A DNA stretch of 64,000 bases, taken from an uncultured Paracoccaceae bacterium (GTDB taxonomy: Bacteria; Pseudomonadota; Alphaproteobacteria; Rhodobacterales; Rhodobacteraceae). Both the position numbers and the translations under genes were made by a program. Location of the stretch: the NCBI GenBank assembly GCA_947489325.1, contig CANLDA010000003.1, forward strand, positions 124,001 to 188,000, given 5' to 3'. The notes beneath the pieces are model-generated. The model saw nothing but the letters and a program-made list of their open reading frames with translations, had not been told where the DNA came from and made no database searches. The first letter of the stretch is position 1; each line of letters begins with the position of its first letter. Positions 8,961-17,621 of the stretch are shown one piece after another.

Positions 8961-10025
8961 ATGATGTTTGATTTGCACGATCACGACCGGCTGTACACCG
9001 CCCTGTGCGACAGGGACGCATCCTTTGATGGGCGCGTTTATGTGGGGGTGACCTCCACCGGCATCTTTTGTCGCCTGACCTGTCCCGCACGCAATCCCAA
9101 GCCGGAAAACTGTCGCTTTTTTGGCAGCGTCGGCGAATGTTTCGAGGCTGGGTTTCGGGCCTGCAAACGATGTCACCCATTGGCCCCCATGGCCGATGCG
9201 GACCCCATCATTGCCACCCTTTTGAAAGCGCTGGAAGATCGTCCGACCTATCGTTGGGCCGAAGGTGATATTGCACGCCTTGGGCTTGATCTGTCGACAG
9301 TACGCCGTGCATTCAAGCGCCATTTTGGTATGACATTTCTGGAAATGGCCCGGCAACGGCGGCTGCGAGAAGGGTTCACAACGCTGGCCAAGGGGGGCGC
9401 GGTGATAGAGGCACAGCTGGATGCAGGGTTTGAGTCGCCCAGCGCCTTCCGCGCGGCCTTTGGCAAGTTGTTAGGGCAAGCGCCGGGCAGTTTCGCCAAT
9501 GACGCAATGCTGCGCGCGGATTGGATTGATACGCCATTGGGGCCTATGGTGGCCGTTTGTGATAAGCACGCGTTGCATCTGCTGGAATTCGTCGACCGCA
9601 AGGCACTGCCCGCCTCTTTGCATAAATTGCAAAAGGCGGTGAAGGGCAATCTTGGCTTTGGACGCTTTGCCACCACAGAGCAGGTAGAAAGCCAACTTAG
9701 AGCCTTTTTTAGCGGGATTAGTGCCGAATTTACCATCCCCCTCGCCTTGCATGGATCAGATTTCACGCGCGATGTTTGGAAAGCCCTGCAAGATATCCCG
9801 CCCGGCGAAACCCGGAGCTATTCCGACATGGCCCACGTCATTGGCCGCCCGGCGTCGGTGCGCGCTGTGGCCCGTGCAAATGGCGCAAATCAGATTGCTC
9901 TGATCGTGCCTTGTCATCGGGTGATTGGCGCAGATGGATCGCTTACCGGGTATGGTGGTGGGTTGTGGCGCAAACAACGATTGATCGAATTAGAACGCCG
10001 ATTTCTGGAAAGGAAAGCAGGATGA
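8961..10025 (+). CDS. ada: Ada: methylphosphotriester/O6-methylguanine methyltransferase and activator
   Basis: Bifunctional alkylation-damage sensor and repair protein of 354 residues. The N-terminal zinc domain keeps all four cysteines (FCRLTC and ACKRC, with the first the likely methyl acceptor). An AraC-type helix-turn-helix region follows (~90-175), then the O6-methylguanine methyltransferase domain with the PCHRVIGADG active site. In E. coli the methylated protein activates its own operon. The stop overlaps the next start in ATGA, so the PEP-mutase-family gene is translationally coupled. Confidence 0.95.
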   Translation: MMFDLHDHDRLYTALCDRDASFDGRVYVGVTSTGIFCRLTCPARNPKPENCRFFGSVGECFEAGFRACKRCHPLAPMADADPIIATLLKALEDRPTYRWAEGDIARLGLDLSTVRRAFKRHFGMTFLEMARQRRLREGFTTLAKGGAVIEAQLDAGFESPSAFRAAFGKLLGQAPGSFANDAMLRADWIDTPLGPMVAVCDKHALHLLEFVDRKALPASLHKLQKAVKGNLGFGRFATTEQVESQLRAFFSGISAEFTIPLALHGSDFTRDVWKALQDIPPGETRSYSDMAHVIGRPASVRAVARANGANQIALIVPCHRVIGADGSLTGYGGGLWRKQRLIELERRFLERKAG

Positions 10026-10786
10026 CACAAGCAGACAAGGCACGCAGTTTTGCCGCGATGCACAAAAAGGGGCAGCCCATTGTGCTTTATAATATCTGGG
10101 ACGCCGGAAGTGCCCAAACCATTGTCGGTGAAGGGGCAACTGCGGTGGCTACGGGCAGCAATCCTTTGGCTGCGGCGCAGGGCTATGCGGATGGTCAGAA
10201 CATTCCAATGGATTTACATGAGACGATCCTGAAACGAATTGTGGACACAGTGGATGTGCCAGTTAGTGCAGACTTCGAAGGTGGATACGCCGAAGCGCCC
10301 GAAGATGTCGCGCAAAACGCCGCACGTTTTCTGAAAACCGGGATTATTGGCATCAACTTTGAAGATCAGGTTGTCGGCGGCAGCGGGTTGCACGCCATTG
10401 ATGCACAGGCCGCACGTATCGCAGCCATTCGCGTGATGGCCGATGCCGCTGGTATTGACCTCTTTATAAACGCGCGCACAGATTTGTTTCTGAAAGAAAA
10501 GGACAAGGACGCACACGTGGGCATAATGGCCGAGGCCAAAGAGCGCGCTGCCGCCTATGCCGAGGCAGGCGCAAGTGGGTTCTTTGCACCGGGCATGGAT
10601 CGCGCTGAACTGATCGGTGATCTGTGTGACAATACATCCCTGCCAGTCAATATGATCATGCTGCCCGGTCAGCTCCCGATTGGCGAATTGGCACAGCTTG
10701 GCGTGGCCCGTATCAGCTTTGGTCCTGTGCCTTACCGAATTGCGATGAAGGATCTCGTGGCGCGATACAAAGACGCCGTTTCATAA
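10022..10786 (+). CDS. isocitrate lyase/PEP mutase superfamily enzyme
   Basis: A 254-residue TIM-barrel protein of the PEP mutase/isocitrate lyase superfamily. The metal-site segment VSADFEGGYAE and the GINFEDQ strand are visible. The KKCGH-type catalytic loop of true isocitrate lyases is absent, so lyase, oxaloacetate decarboxylase or hydrolase activity are all possible; the substrate is not evident. Coupling to ada by a 4-base ATGA overlap, with GGAAAG upstream, places it in the same operon, though a link to alkylation repair is not established. A hairpin at 10800-10830 follows. Confidence 0.85.
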   Translation: MTQADKARSFAAMHKKGQPIVLYNIWDAGSAQTIVGEGATAVATGSNPLAAAQGYADGQNIPMDLHETILKRIVDTVDVPVSADFEGGYAEAPEDVAQNAARFLKTGIIGINFEDQVVGGSGLHAIDAQAARIAAIRVMADAAGIDLFINARTDLFLKEKDKDAHVGIMAEAKERAAAYAEAGASGFFAPGMDRAELIGDLCDNTSLPVNMIMLPGQLPIGELAQLGVARISFGPVPYRIAMKDLVARYKDAVS

Positions 10787-10799
10787 ATCACATATTTTG

Positions 10800-10830
10800 A
10801 TGCTGGCCTGGCCCTTTTCTAGGCCAGCAT
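10800..10830 (+). terminator. hairpin ending the ada operon
   Basis: A 9-bp perfect stem (ATGCTGGCC / GGCCAGCAT) begins 13 bases after the stop codon. There is no strong T-tract after it, so efficiency is uncertain. Confidence 0.5.
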
Positions 10831-10857
10831 GAATGCTGATTTCATTGCCCATTGCAA

Positions 10858-10879
10858 TATTTAACAAATATGTTAAATA
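10858..10879. promoter_or_regulatory. palindromic operator candidate for the ArsR-family regulator
   Basis: TATTTAACA, four spacer bases, then TGTTAAATA: a perfect 9-bp inverted repeat ending five bases before the ArsR start codon. Size, AT-richness and position match known ArsR-family operators, implying autorepression of the three-gene operon. Confidence 0.65.
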
Positions 10880-10884
10880 CAAGT

Positions 10885-11208
10885 ATGACCAACTTAATCA
10901 CGACATTCTCTGCATTGGCGGACGAAACGCGCTTTTACCTTGTCGAACAATTAATGACGCAAGGCGAATTACCCGCCGGTGATCTTGTTGCACAGCGCCC
11001 GATCAGTGGTCCGGCAGTGTCGCGCCATTTAAAAATCCTGCGTCAGGCTGGGGTGGTGCAACAGCGCATCGACGGCACAAGGCGGCTCTACTCAGTGCGT
11101 CCCGAATCCTTGAAGGCCATTTCCGACTGGACCATCGAAAAGCGCGCCTTCTGGCAGGCGGGATTGGATCGGCTCGAAACTCTTTTGGATGAGGAACAAA
11201 ATACATGA
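10885..11208 (+). CDS. ArsR-family transcriptional regulator
   Basis: A 107-residue winged-helix regulator. The N-terminal FSALADETRF, the recognition region SGPAVSRHLKILRQAGVV and the wing (RIDGTRRLYSV) are typical of ArsR proteins. No metal-binding ELCVCDL-type cysteine motif is present, so it belongs to the non-metal subgroup often paired with SRPBCC proteins. Start chosen at ATG 10885 because an upstream ATG lies inside the palindrome at 10858-10879. The stop overlaps the next start (ATGA). Confidence 0.92.
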   Translation: MTNLITTFSALADETRFYLVEQLMTQGELPAGDLVAQRPISGPAVSRHLKILRQAGVVQQRIDGTRRLYSVRPESLKAISDWTIEKRAFWQAGLDRLETLLDEEQNT

Positions 11209-11645
11209 GCGATCTGAAGCTTGAGCGCGACTTTAACGCCACCGCGGACCGCCTGTTTGAGGCAGTCACCCGTCACACAGACCTTATGGGATGGTGGGGC
11301 CCAGAGGATATAGATATCATCGAAAACGATCTGGATCTTTCGCGCATTGGGCCGTGGTTTTCGGTTATGAGAGGCCGCACCTCTGGCCAAATATTCAAAG
11401 TGTCAGGGCAAGTCACCCATGTCAGCCCCCCCACCTCTGTCGGCTTCACCTGGGGTTGGCACGACGACATGGATGCACGCGGCACTGAAAGCCATGTCAC
11501 CTTTACAATTGCGGAAACTCCGGCGGGGTCACGCCTGACCATTGATCACCGTGATCTGTCTGACGACGAAATGGCGGCGCACCACGAACAAGGTTGGGCC
11601 TCTAGCATGCAGTGTTTGCTACTTTGGGTGACAAACCCATCCTAA
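11205..11645 (+). CDS. SRPBCC (AHSA1-like) domain protein
   Basis: A 146-residue START/SRPBCC-fold protein of the Activator-of-Hsp90-homologue type. The N-terminus LERDFNATADRLFEAVT and the later GWWGPED and GFTWGW stretches fit this family. Genes of this kind are commonly found directly after an ArsR regulator and are thought to bind a hydrophobic small molecule; the ligand is unknown. Translationally coupled to the regulator by a 4-base overlap. Confidence 0.85.
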   Translation: MSDLKLERDFNATADRLFEAVTRHTDLMGWWGPEDIDIIENDLDLSRIGPWFSVMRGRTSGQIFKVSGQVTHVSPPTSVGFTWGWHDDMDARGTESHVTFTIAETPAGSRLTIDHRDLSDDEMAAHHEQGWASSMQCLLLWVTNPS

Positions 11646-11667
11646 AACTCTCAAAGGGAGACTATTC

Positions 11668-11982
11668 ATGCCGAAATTTGTTTTTGTTTATCATGGTGGA
11701 TCAAAACCAGAAACGCCTGAGGATGTAGAACGTGTTATGTCCGCATGGCAAAACTGGCTTGGTGGTATAGGGGATGCATTGATTGATGGCGGCGCACCTG
11801 TTGGGCTTTCTAAAACGGTCAGCGCGACAGATGTTGCAGACAATGGTGGGGCCAATCCAATATCCGGATATACGCTCGTTAGCGCCGCAGATATGGATGC
11901 CGCAATCACTATTGCGCAAGGGTGCCCCATTCTTGAAGACGGGGCAGGTACTGTCGAGGTTGCCGAAGCAATGGAAATGTAG
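11668..11982 (+). CDS. YCII-related domain protein
   Basis: A 104-residue ferredoxin-like-fold protein of the YciI/YCII group (PKFVFVYHGG at the start, SGYTLVSAADMDAAITIAQGCP later). A GGGAGA ribosome binding site precedes the ATG. It is the third gene of the ArsR-SRPBCC-YciI operon, a recurrent arrangement in Proteobacteria. The biochemical role is unknown; some family members are dehalogenase-like or hydrolytic. Confidence 0.85.
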   Translation: MPKFVFVYHGGSKPETPEDVERVMSAWQNWLGGIGDALIDGGAPVGLSKTVSATDVADNGGANPISGYTLVSAADMDAAITIAQGCPILEDGAGTVEVAEAMEM

Positions 11983-12039
11983 TGTGGGTTGAAATGGCAT
12001 GGGATCATCCAATCACCCCACGCCAGCGATCTCACATGA

Positions 12040-13035
12040 TCATGCCAACGCTGCCGCAGGTTTGATCATCCCGGCTTGAACATCACGACGATTCAAAATG
12101 GACGCGTTCATAAACGCCAAAGTGGCCGGGTTATGCGCGTCCAGCACTCCCAATCGCACGAGAATGGCCGCAATCGCGCATTCTGCACCTCGGGTTGTGC
12201 CATCGGCAATTTTCAACGCCACACCCATTTTACGTTCCGGAATAATGGCGATGTAATACCCTTCGGCGCCGGTCTTGATCGCAACCCGTCCATTCATTGC
12301 CTGCATCAGCAGTGAACATGCTTTGTCTGACCCCGCCACAAGCTCTGGATGCGCCATCATCGCCTCGCGCAGATGCACCATCGCCGTCTGGCGGGGATCG
12401 TTCCCTTCTATCGCGGCGGCAAACCGTGCCATTGCACGCGCCATCCCATGCACTGTGGATGCATGATTGGGGGCAGAACAACCATCAATGCCATAACCCG
12501 GGCTGGTTTCTCCGGTAACCTCTTCGAACGCCTGCAAACACGCCTTTTGCACCGGGTGATCCATTTCAACGTATTCTGGCCCCGCCCTAAGGTGACGCGA
12601 CAAGGTTAGGAAACCGCAATGTTTCCCAGAACAATTGTTATGACACTGACAAGGCGCATCTCCTGCACGAATCAATCTATCCCGCGCGGCAATGTCTGAT
12701 GGCTCTTGAGGGCCACAGCGAAAATCATCATCCGTCAGACCCAATTGATCCAACCACACCTTGACTCGATCCGTATGAATCGCAGCACCCGTGTGGGATG
12801 CACACGACAGTGCCAACTGTTCACTTGTCAGCCCATGAGCCGCCGCAGCGCCGCTTTCGACCAAAGGCAATGCTTGAATCATCTTGGCCGAACTGCGTGG
12901 TAAAACCACGGCATTGGGATCACCCCAACTTTCTACGATATGGCCAGTGTCATCGCAAATAACAGCGTGCCCAAGATGGACACTTTCCAGAAATGGCCCA
13001 CGCCAGATTTCAGTTAGGGGGACAGGATGTGACAT
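12040..13035 (-). CDS. L-asparaginase, asparaginase II family
   Basis: A 331-residue protein of the Rhizobium-type asparaginase family, unrelated to E. coli AnsA/AnsB. It hydrolyses asparagine to aspartate and ammonia. Family features are VLPRSSAKMIQALP near the N-terminus with a Ser-Lys pair, LALSCASHTGAAIH, and the NNCSGKHCGF metal/active-site segment. Start taken at ATG 13035 (MSHPVPLTEIWRG); the frame is open to 13092 but that extension is unlike the family. No signal peptide, so probably cytoplasmic. Monocistronic, divergent from the IalB-like gene. Confidence 0.92.
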   Translation of the reverse strand: MSHPVPLTEIWRGPFLESVHLGHAVICDDTGHIVESWGDPNAVVLPRSSAKMIQALPLVESGAAAAHGLTSEQLALSCASHTGAAIHTDRVKVWLDQLGLTDDDFRCGPQEPSDIAARDRLIRAGDAPCQCHNNCSGKHCGFLTLSRHLRAGPEYVEMDHPVQKACLQAFEEVTGETSPGYGIDGCSAPNHASTVHGMARAMARFAAAIEGNDPRQTAMVHLREAMMAHPELVAGSDKACSLLMQAMNGRVAIKTGAEGYYIAIIPERKMGVALKIADGTTRGAECAIAAILVRLGVLDAHNPATLAFMNASILNRRDVQAGMIKPAAALA

Positions 13036-13255
13036 TTTCACCTTTGTTGGCTGCGGGATTTGCGCAACATCTTTGGATGGAACGACCGGCAAATCACGGC
13101 TCTAAGCAAATTTGCGCCAATGGGTCTTTCGTCCCAAGGCCAAATCAGGCTAGGATAACCGCATCGAGAAGGGAATGTCCCACCAGACAAAAAGCCAAAT
13201 AACGGCACGTCGGGGCAACGGAACAGAGGCAAAACACAGCTTGGAGGCTGTAAAT

Positions 13256-13786
13256 ATGGGATCACGTGTAGGTCACGCACTGATGGTGGCGGCTCTGTCG
13301 CTTGCCGCATATGGCGCGAACGCTCAGCAAAGCAGCACCAATCAGGTTGCTGCGAAAACTGATTGGAGCGTTTTTGAGGATCAAAACCCACATGAATGTT
13401 GGGCGGTTACCACTTTCAAGGAAAGCGTAAACACGCGCGATGGACGTGTCGTTGCTGTGAATCGTGGCGACATTCTGTTCATGGTGTTCTTTCGTCCCGA
13501 AGTGGGTGTGAAAGGACAGCTTGGGTTTACCGGTGGCTATCCTTTTGCCCCAGATTCAACTGTAAATTTGGACATTGGTGGCCAAGGGTATGAACTGTTT
13601 ACCGAAGGTGAATGGGCATGGCCTGCATCCGAAGCAGATGACGCAAAGATCATCACAGCTATGAAACGTGGCAGCAAAGCCGTTACTACAGCACGCAGTG
13701 CTCGTGGCACCAAGACCACAGATACGTTTTCGCTGCTTGGCTTTACAGCTGCCGTAGAAGAAGCCGAAGCACGCTGCAGCAAATAA
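13256..13786 (+). CDS. IalB-family secreted protein
   Basis: A 176-residue exported protein resembling the invasion-associated locus B family. A signal peptide is visible (residues 1-24, cleavage likely after GANA). The mature domain has DWSVF, CWAVT and a C-terminal Cys in the pattern seen in IalB-like proteins, which are common in free-living alphaproteobacteria, so the name does not imply pathogenicity. Start chosen at ATG 13256 with GGAGG nine bases upstream. A perfect hairpin at 13805-13825 lies 18 bases after the stop. Confidence 0.8.
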   Translation: MGSRVGHALMVAALSLAAYGANAQQSSTNQVAAKTDWSVFEDQNPHECWAVTTFKESVNTRDGRVVAVNRGDILFMVFFRPEVGVKGQLGFTGGYPFAPDSTVNLDIGGQGYELFTEGEWAWPASEADDAKIITAMKRGSKAVTTARSARGTKTTDTFSLLGFTAAVEEAEARCSK

Positions 13787-13804
13787 TAACAATATGTTGA
13801 CGTT

Positions 13805-13825
13805 TGCCGAATACCATATTCGGCA
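13805..13825. terminator. palindromic hairpin between the IalB-like and Hint genes
   Basis: TGCCGAATA / TATTCGGCA with a 3-base loop, a perfect 9-bp stem. No T-tract follows, so it may stabilise the upstream mRNA or serve as an operator for the Hint gene. Confidence 0.45.
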
Positions 13826-13873
13826 GCGTTGCTGACTTGCAGGTGATTTCGTTCAACATAAGAGGTATTGAGC

Positions 13874-14878
13874 ATGCCCGACCCATATATTTCCGAGGTC
13901 AAATACCGTGGCAGCGCGGACGATGATTTCATTGAGGTCGTCGTTGACGAAGACATGGATGTCTCTGGCATTCAGGTTGTTGTCTATCATCCAAGTGGCG
14001 ATGTCCGTAGTACAAACTCCCTCGGATCGCAGGATGGCGAGCAGTTTGACCATGACATCTATGTCGTCAACACTGGCGTTCATATGAATGGCGCGGTTGC
14101 GCTGGTTCAAGATGGAGTCGTGATCAGCTTTATTTCTTTCGATGCGGAAGTCACTGCCAACGGTGGACCAGCAGATGGGATGACCTCTGACCAAGTCGGC
14201 TCAACCGGAAACGATTCAACTCAATCGGTATCTTCCACTGATGGCACCACATATACGGCTGGGGACATCACCGAAAACACGATCCCCTGCTTTTTGCAGG
14301 GCACGATGATCTGCACCAGATATGGTGAAGTCACTGTTGAGGATCTGATTCCCGGCGATCAAGTCGTCGTACGCGATGGGGCCTATGCCACATTGCGTTG
14401 GGTGGGCTGGACACAGGTGGATGCAACAGGGCCAGAAGGGGGTAAAAACGCCCCAATTCGTATTCCGCGCAATGCCTTTGGCAAAGGGGCGCCAACACGC
14501 GATTTGTATGTTTCACCCAATCATCGTATCTGGATGAACAACCCCAGCTTTGAATATTATTTTGCCGAACGCGAAGTTCTGGTTCCGGCAAAGCATCTGA
14601 TCGGCTGGAAAGGCATTTCCAAGGTCAGTTATGTGCCACAACCTCGATATTTCCATCTGCTTTTTGATTGTCATGAAATCGTTCTAAGCGATGGTTTACC
14701 GACAGAGAGTTTGCACCCCAGCGTGGCAACAATGGACCAGTTTGAACACGAAGCCCGAGATGAGTTGCTACGCTTGTTTCCAGAGCTTGCAGAAGTTCCC
14801 GGAAACGGTAAAACCGCGCGTCACTGCCTGAAGAGCTATGAGGTGCCTTTAGCCCAACAAGCCATGGACGCCGCGTAA
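13874..14878 (+). CDS. Hint-domain (Hedgehog/intein-type) protein, catalytic residues present
   Basis: A 334-residue Hint_2-type protein. Residues ~1-130 form a beta-rich, acidic, Thr/Ser-rich N-terminal part with no clear signal peptide. The Hint domain begins with the nucleophile Cys139 (PCFLQGTMICT), followed by VEDLIPGDQVVV, the VSPNHRI block (~residue 216) and the late DCHEIVLS strand. Such domains can cleave or rearrange the peptide bond before Cys. No C-terminal extein follows, so N-terminal autocleavage is the expected chemistry. Start ATG 13874 has AGAGG upstream. Three paralogues lie at 19463-24540. Confidence 0.85.
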   Translation: MPDPYISEVKYRGSADDDFIEVVVDEDMDVSGIQVVVYHPSGDVRSTNSLGSQDGEQFDHDIYVVNTGVHMNGAVALVQDGVVISFISFDAEVTANGGPADGMTSDQVGSTGNDSTQSVSSTDGTTYTAGDITENTIPCFLQGTMICTRYGEVTVEDLIPGDQVVVRDGAYATLRWVGWTQVDATGPEGGKNAPIRIPRNAFGKGAPTRDLYVSPNHRIWMNNPSFEYYFAEREVLVPAKHLIGWKGISKVSYVPQPRYFHLLFDCHEIVLSDGLPTESLHPSVATMDQFEHEARDELLRLFPELAEVPGNGKTARHCLKSYEVPLAQQAMDAA

Positions 14879-14944
14879 CGCGCATCATTTGCTTTTGGAC
14901 AGAAATGGTGTAACTGACGTCTCTGATTTCCGGAGAGCACCGTC

Positions 14945-16129
14945 ATGACTGCCAATGCCCCTGTTACGCAGGACGTACATACCATTCCGCGCAAGCTGCC
15001 CGAAGGCGGCAAGATCAATATGGTCGGGTTAACACGCGATCGTTTACGCGAGCTTTTGATTGAACACGGGGCGCCAGAAAAGCAGGCCAAAATGCGTGTT
15101 GGGCAAATCTGGCAGTGGATTTACCAATGGGGCGTGCGTGATTTTCACGAGATGACCAATCTGTCCAAAGTATATCGCGCCGAATTGGATGAAAAGTTCT
15201 CTATCGAAATCCCAGAAGTCGTCAATCGACAGATTTCACAAGACGGCACCCGTAAATATCTTGTGCGCATTGCCGGAGGCCACGAAGTCGAAGTCGTTTA
15301 TATCCCCGAAGAAAGTCGTGGCACCTTGTGCGTAAGCTCGCAGGTCGGATGCACGCTGACATGTTCATTCTGTCACACAGGTACACAGAAACTGGTGCGC
15401 AATCTGACAGCGGGTGAAATCGTCGGGCAAATCATGATGGCGCGGGATGATCTGAACGAATGGCCGGAACATGGCAAACCAACAAGCGATGCGCGCCTGT
15501 TGTCCAACATCGTATTGATGGGAATGGGCGAGCCCCTGTATAATTTTGAAAACGTCCGTGATGCGATGAAAATTGCCATGGATGGTGAGGGAATTTCGCT
15601 GTCACGCCGTCGCATCACCTTGTCTACATCAGGAGTCGTGCCTGAAATCGCGCGCACCGCTGAAGAAATCGGCTGCTTGTTAGCGGTCTCCTTCCACGCC
15701 ACCACGGATGCCGTCCGCGATATACTGGTCCCAATCAACAAACGTTGGAACATCGCCACTTTGCTTGACGCTTTGCGGGAATACCCAAAGCTTTCGAATT
15801 CTGAACGCATCACCTTTGAATATGTGATGCTGGATGGGGTGAATGACAGCAAAGAAGATGCGCATCGTCTTGTGAAATTGATCAAGGGCATTCCTGCCAA
15901 GGTGAACCTTATTCCCTTCAATGAATGGCCTGGCGCACCTTACAAGCGATCCTCGAACAATCGGATTCATGCGTTTTCAGACATCATTTACGAGGCAGGG
16001 TATGCCTCTCCTATCCGAAAACCACGCGGCGAAGATATATTTGCGGCCTGCGGACAGTTGAAATCCGCCACCGAAAGAGAGCGCAAATCTCGCAAGCAAA
16101 TCGCGGCAGAGGCTGGATTGGACTCCTAA
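14945..16129 (+). CDS. rlmN: dual-specificity rRNA/tRNA adenine C2-methyltransferase RlmN
   Basis: Radical-SAM enzyme that methylates A2503 of 23S rRNA, and A37 of some tRNAs. The 394 residues match full length. The cluster-binding motif is C136-x3-C140-x2-C143 ([12 protein letters not shown]), preceded by an N-terminal helical domain and followed by [18 protein letters not shown] ribosome binding site lies upstream of ATG 14945. A perfect 23-bp palindrome starts three bases after the stop. Confidence 0.97.
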   Translation: MTANAPVTQDVHTIPRKLPEGGKINMVGLTRDRLRELLIEHGAPEKQAKMRVGQIWQWIYQWGVRDFHEMTNLSKVYRAELDEKFSIEIPEVVNRQISQDGTRKYLVRIAGGHEVEVVYIPEESRGTLCVSSQVGCTLTCSFCHTGTQKLVRNLTAGEIVGQIMMARDDLNEWPEHGKPTSDARLLSNIVLMGMGEPLYNFENVRDAMKIAMDGEGISLSRRRITLSTSGVVPEIARTAEEIGCLLAVSFHATTDAVRDILVPINKRWNIATLLDALREYPKLSNSERITFEYVMLDGVNDSKEDAHRLVKLIKGIPAKVNLIPFNEWPGAPYKRSSNNRIHAFSDIIYEAGYASPIRKPRGEDIFAACGQLKSATERERKSRKQIAAEAGLDS

Positions 16130-16131
16130 AT

Positions 16132-16197
16132 CCACTCATCGCTCCCTTGCGGTCGCTTTTCGCTAACGAAGAGAGACCGCAAGGGAGCGATGAGTGG
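16132..16197. repeat. stop-proximal palindromic element after rlmN (perfect 23-bp stem)
   Basis: Arms 16132-16154 and 16175-16197 are exact reverse complements, each with core CATCGCTCCCTTGCGGTC. The 20-base loop again contains a TTCG/CGAA inner pairing. Organisation and core sequence match the copy between serC and serA. It starts three bases after the rlmN stop. Confidence 0.85.
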
Positions 16198-16230
16198 CTA
16201 TTCACGTTTGATTAACCAAGCGCTGCCAAA

Positions 16231-16692
16231 ATGATGAACATGTCTCAGATTACCGTCATGTTCAAATTAGATGAAGTCAGCCTCTCTGCTCTCCGGCAAG
16301 AGGCACACAAAAACAAGTGTGACATGGCCAGCATTATGCGCGACGCCCTGTCTCGTGAATTGCGTCGCCGTCATCGCGCTCAAACCAAAAAGAAAACCAA
16401 CCCACACGAGGTCGCGGCTCTACGCGCCTTGCTGGCCGAAGATTTCGCCAAAGCCACTTCATGGAACGACTTGTGTAATCGTGTTTCTTCCAAAGGATAC
16501 AATGTGCGACCATCTGGCGGTGGGTTGGCCGTTTTCCATCCCACAAATGATCGTCGCATCGCCAAGGCATCTGAATTCGGCACCAGCTATGGCCATTTGG
16601 TCGAACGTTTCCAGTGCCCTTTTCCGTCACATGATCACCAAGCCGCGCATGCACAAATCTTGCATCATGGCGGCTTTGGCGGTTTACGCTAG
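16231..16692 (+). CDS. ribbon-helix-helix-like protein with a C-terminal conserved domain
   Basis: A 153-residue protein, not recognised by name. Residues ~5-45 read as a ribbon-helix-helix DNA-binding unit (VMFKLDEVSLSALRQEAHKN, then DMASIMRDALSRELRRR). A basic linker follows, then a compact domain with GYNVRPSGGGLAVFHP, RRIAKASEFG and a VERFQCPFPSH finish. I have a loose memory of similar tails in small proteins and relaxase-associated proteins of Rhodobacterales, which is weak evidence. Three near start codons (16231, 16234, 16240) have no clear ribosome binding site. Function unknown; DNA binding is inferred. Confidence 0.65.
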   Translation: MMNMSQITVMFKLDEVSLSALRQEAHKNKCDMASIMRDALSRELRRRHRAQTKKKTNPHEVAALRALLAEDFAKATSWNDLCNRVSSKGYNVRPSGGGLAVFHPTNDRRIAKASEFGTSYGHLVERFQCPFPSHDHQAAHAQILHHGGFGGLR

Positions 16693-16698
16693 TTCGCT

Positions 16699-17553
16699 TT
16701 ATCGTCCGGGGATACTGTCCCGTGGTCCGGTCTCTCCCCAATTTTCAATTACATCAATCGCCTCTTGTGCGGTTTCGACAAATCGGAACAGGTCAAGGTC
16801 TTCTGCCGAAATTGTCCCCGCATCACTCAGCGCGTCCCAATTGATGATTTTCTCCCAAAATTTACGACCAAACAGCAAAAATGGAACACGCTCCATCCGC
16901 CCAGTTTGAATGAGCGTCAGGGATTCGAACAGCTCGTCCAACGTCCCAAAGCCCCCAGGAAACACACAAATCGCACGGGCGCGCATCAGGAAATGCATCT
17001 TCCGAATAGCAAAGTAATGGAAATTGAAACACAGGTCCGGCGTCACATATTCATTGGGTGCCTGTTCGTGTGGCAGCACAATATTCAACCCGATAGAAGC
17101 CCCACCAGCATCCTGTGCACCGCGATTCCCCGCTTCCATCACACCTGGCCCGCCGCCTGTGACGATCACATTTTCTCGACCAGAGCTTTCCATGCTTTTC
17201 TGCGTCATCAGACGGGAAAACTCGCGCGCCTCCTCATAGAACTCTGACAAATCCGCAAGGGTTTGGGTCCGCGCCGTATCTTTCTTTGCGGGTTCCGGGA
17301 TGCGTGCCCCGCCAAACAATACGATGGTGCTTTCGATACCGCGCTCATCCAAAACCAACTGAGGCTTCAGCAATTCCAACTGCAGGCGCACCGGACGCAA
17401 ATCATCGCGGCACAGAAATTCATCATCAGCAAATGCAAGCCGATAGGCAGGCGCGCGTGTTTGGGGGGTATCTGGGACATGGGCCGCGGTGCTGCGGTCG
17501 GAATGGGCATCGCGGATCGGGGAAAGGCGGTCATCTTTGGTCACGGGGTACAT
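16699..17553 (-). CDS. LOG-family protein (TIGR00730 type)
   Basis: A 284-residue Rossmann-fold protein of the family once misnamed lysine decarboxylase. The defining PGGFGTLDELFE motif is present, with GGGPGVMEAGNRGA upstream as the nucleotide-binding part. Characterised relatives are cytokinin riboside monophosphate phosphoribohydrolases or nucleotide-5'-phosphate nucleosidases; the bacterial substrate is probably a purine nucleoside monophosphate. An N-terminal ~80-residue extension is common in the bacterial subgroup. It ends seven bases from the convergent ribbon-helix-helix gene. Confidence 0.88.
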   Translation of the reverse strand: MYPVTKDDRLSPIRDAHSDRSTAAHVPDTPQTRAPAYRLAFADDEFLCRDDLRPVRLQLELLKPQLVLDERGIESTIVLFGGARIPEPAKKDTARTQTLADLSEFYEEAREFSRLMTQKSMESSGRENVIVTGGGPGVMEAGNRGAQDAGGASIGLNIVLPHEQAPNEYVTPDLCFNFHYFAIRKMHFLMRARAICVFPGGFGTLDELFESLTLIQTGRMERVPFLLFGRKFWEKIINWDALSDAGTISAEDLDLFRFVETAQEAIDVIENWGETGPRDSIPGR

Positions 17554-17621
17554 CCTGTCTTGCGCGTTTCCCTAAGAGGTATAGGTTTCCATGCAAGATC
17601 ACCAGTAACGGGATAACAAAA

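Noticed and set aside
13256-13786. virulence factor, from the IalB family name
   Set aside because: IalB-like proteins are widespread in non-pathogenic alphaproteobacteria; the name is historical.
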